Source: JAICIG01 sp035532215 (GTDB lineage Bacteria > Planctomycetota > Planctomycetia > Pirellulales > JAICIG01). From it: 5,307 nucleotides of DNA. The notes below the pieces were generated by a model, which made no database searches, was not told the DNA's origin, and saw only the letters and a program-made list of their open reading frames with translations. Of this stretch, positions 5,173 through 5,307 are shown in pieces. The stretch's first letter is position 1. The number at the start of each line of letters is the position of its first letter. The position numbers were made by a program, and so were the translations under genes. The stretch is taken from contig DATKRK010000377.1 in assembly GCA_035532215.1 (NCBI GenBank), positions 1-5,307 of the forward strand, given 5' to 3'.

Positions 5173-5176
5173 GCAA
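5148..5176 (-). promoter_or_regulatory. Weak candidate promoter for dacB
   Basis: On the minus strand TTGCAG (5171-5176) is separated by 17 bp from GACAAT (5148-5153). The -10 matches four of six consensus bases and the -35 only three. The spacer contains most of the AGCCCG/CGGGCT palindrome, so binding of a dimeric regulator there could block transcription; that is speculation. Confidence 0.25.
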
Positions 5177-5263
5177 ATGGAATTAAAAAATCGCAAGAAT
5201 GTGCGTTGAGAGCATTTTTGCGCTTAAAATACAGGTGAGGCAGACCAGACCTCGCTCGGTCAT

Positions 5264-5269
5264 AAGGAG
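5264..5269 (+). promoter_or_regulatory. Shine-Dalgarno of the rightward gene starting at 5277
   Basis: AAGGAG stands seven bases before the ATG at 5277, a near-ideal site and the best in the window. An AT-rich TAAAAT at 5225-5230 could be a -10 element, but the nearest TTGAGA (5206-5211) is only 13 bp upstream, so no complete promoter is called. Confidence 0.6.
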
Positions 5270-5276
5270 ATTAGCC

Positions 5277-5307
5277 ATGCGATGCTTCGCTCTTCGATCA
5301 AGTGCGG
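5277..5307 (+). CDS. Start of a rightward gene, cut by the window edge
   Basis: Only ten codons are visible, MRCFALRSSA. They follow a strong AAGGAG site with correct spacing, which is the main reason to call a gene. A Met-Arg start with Phe/Leu/Ala could open a signal peptide, but too little is present to say. It is divergent from dacB, with 187 bp between the two start codons, so the two may share regulatory DNA. Confidence 0.55.
   Translation, partial: MRCFALRSSA

Overview
The window is GC-rich bacterial DNA that most resembles a planctomycete of the Pirellulales type. This rests on general resemblance: the protein flavour, secreted enzymes with Ala-rich signal peptides, GC-rich palindromic intergenic repeats and weak or absent Shine-Dalgarno sites. 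No marker gene is present to prove it.

Layout. The left edge (1-140) is the end of an IS66-family insertion sequence: the last 43 codons of its transposase, and 8 bp later the element terminus TTAC. Immediately after it (141-472) lies the 3' two-thirds of rpiB (ribose-5-phosphate isomerase B), without its N-terminus. The junction falls exactly where the IS66 end abuts ATCCGGAT, so rpiB appears to have been split by the insertion. From 473 to about 1415 there is no convincing gene. The core of this stretch is a tandem array with an exact 194-bp period (two full units, two partial ones), each unit carrying nested GC-rich palindromes, followed by a degenerate repeat tail and a plausible promoter. 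A small planctomycete-like protein of unknown function (1416-1970, +) comes next. It converges, 21 bp apart, on a secreted C45-family Ntn-hydrolase/acyltransferase (1992-3149, -). The 362-bp gap 3150-3511 holds a 28-bp-arm imperfect inverted repeat. Then comes a secreted D-Ala-D-Ala carboxypeptidase/endopeptidase of the PBP4/DacB type (peptidase S13; 3512-5089, -). The last ~215 bp form a divergent intergenic region with two short palindromes and a possible dacB promoter. It ends at a well-formed Shine-Dalgarno and the first ten codons of a rightward gene cut by the window edge (5277 onward).

How the genes relate. The C45 protein and DacB point the same way and both should act outside the cytoplasmic membrane on amide bonds, but 362 bp and an inverted repeat separate them, so an operon is not supported. 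The left part looks like a plastic zone: IS insertion, gene disruption and repeat expansion lie next to each other. I see no defence system, CRISPR, integron or biosynthetic cluster. The observations most worth following up are the IS66-split rpiB and the 194-bp hairpin array.
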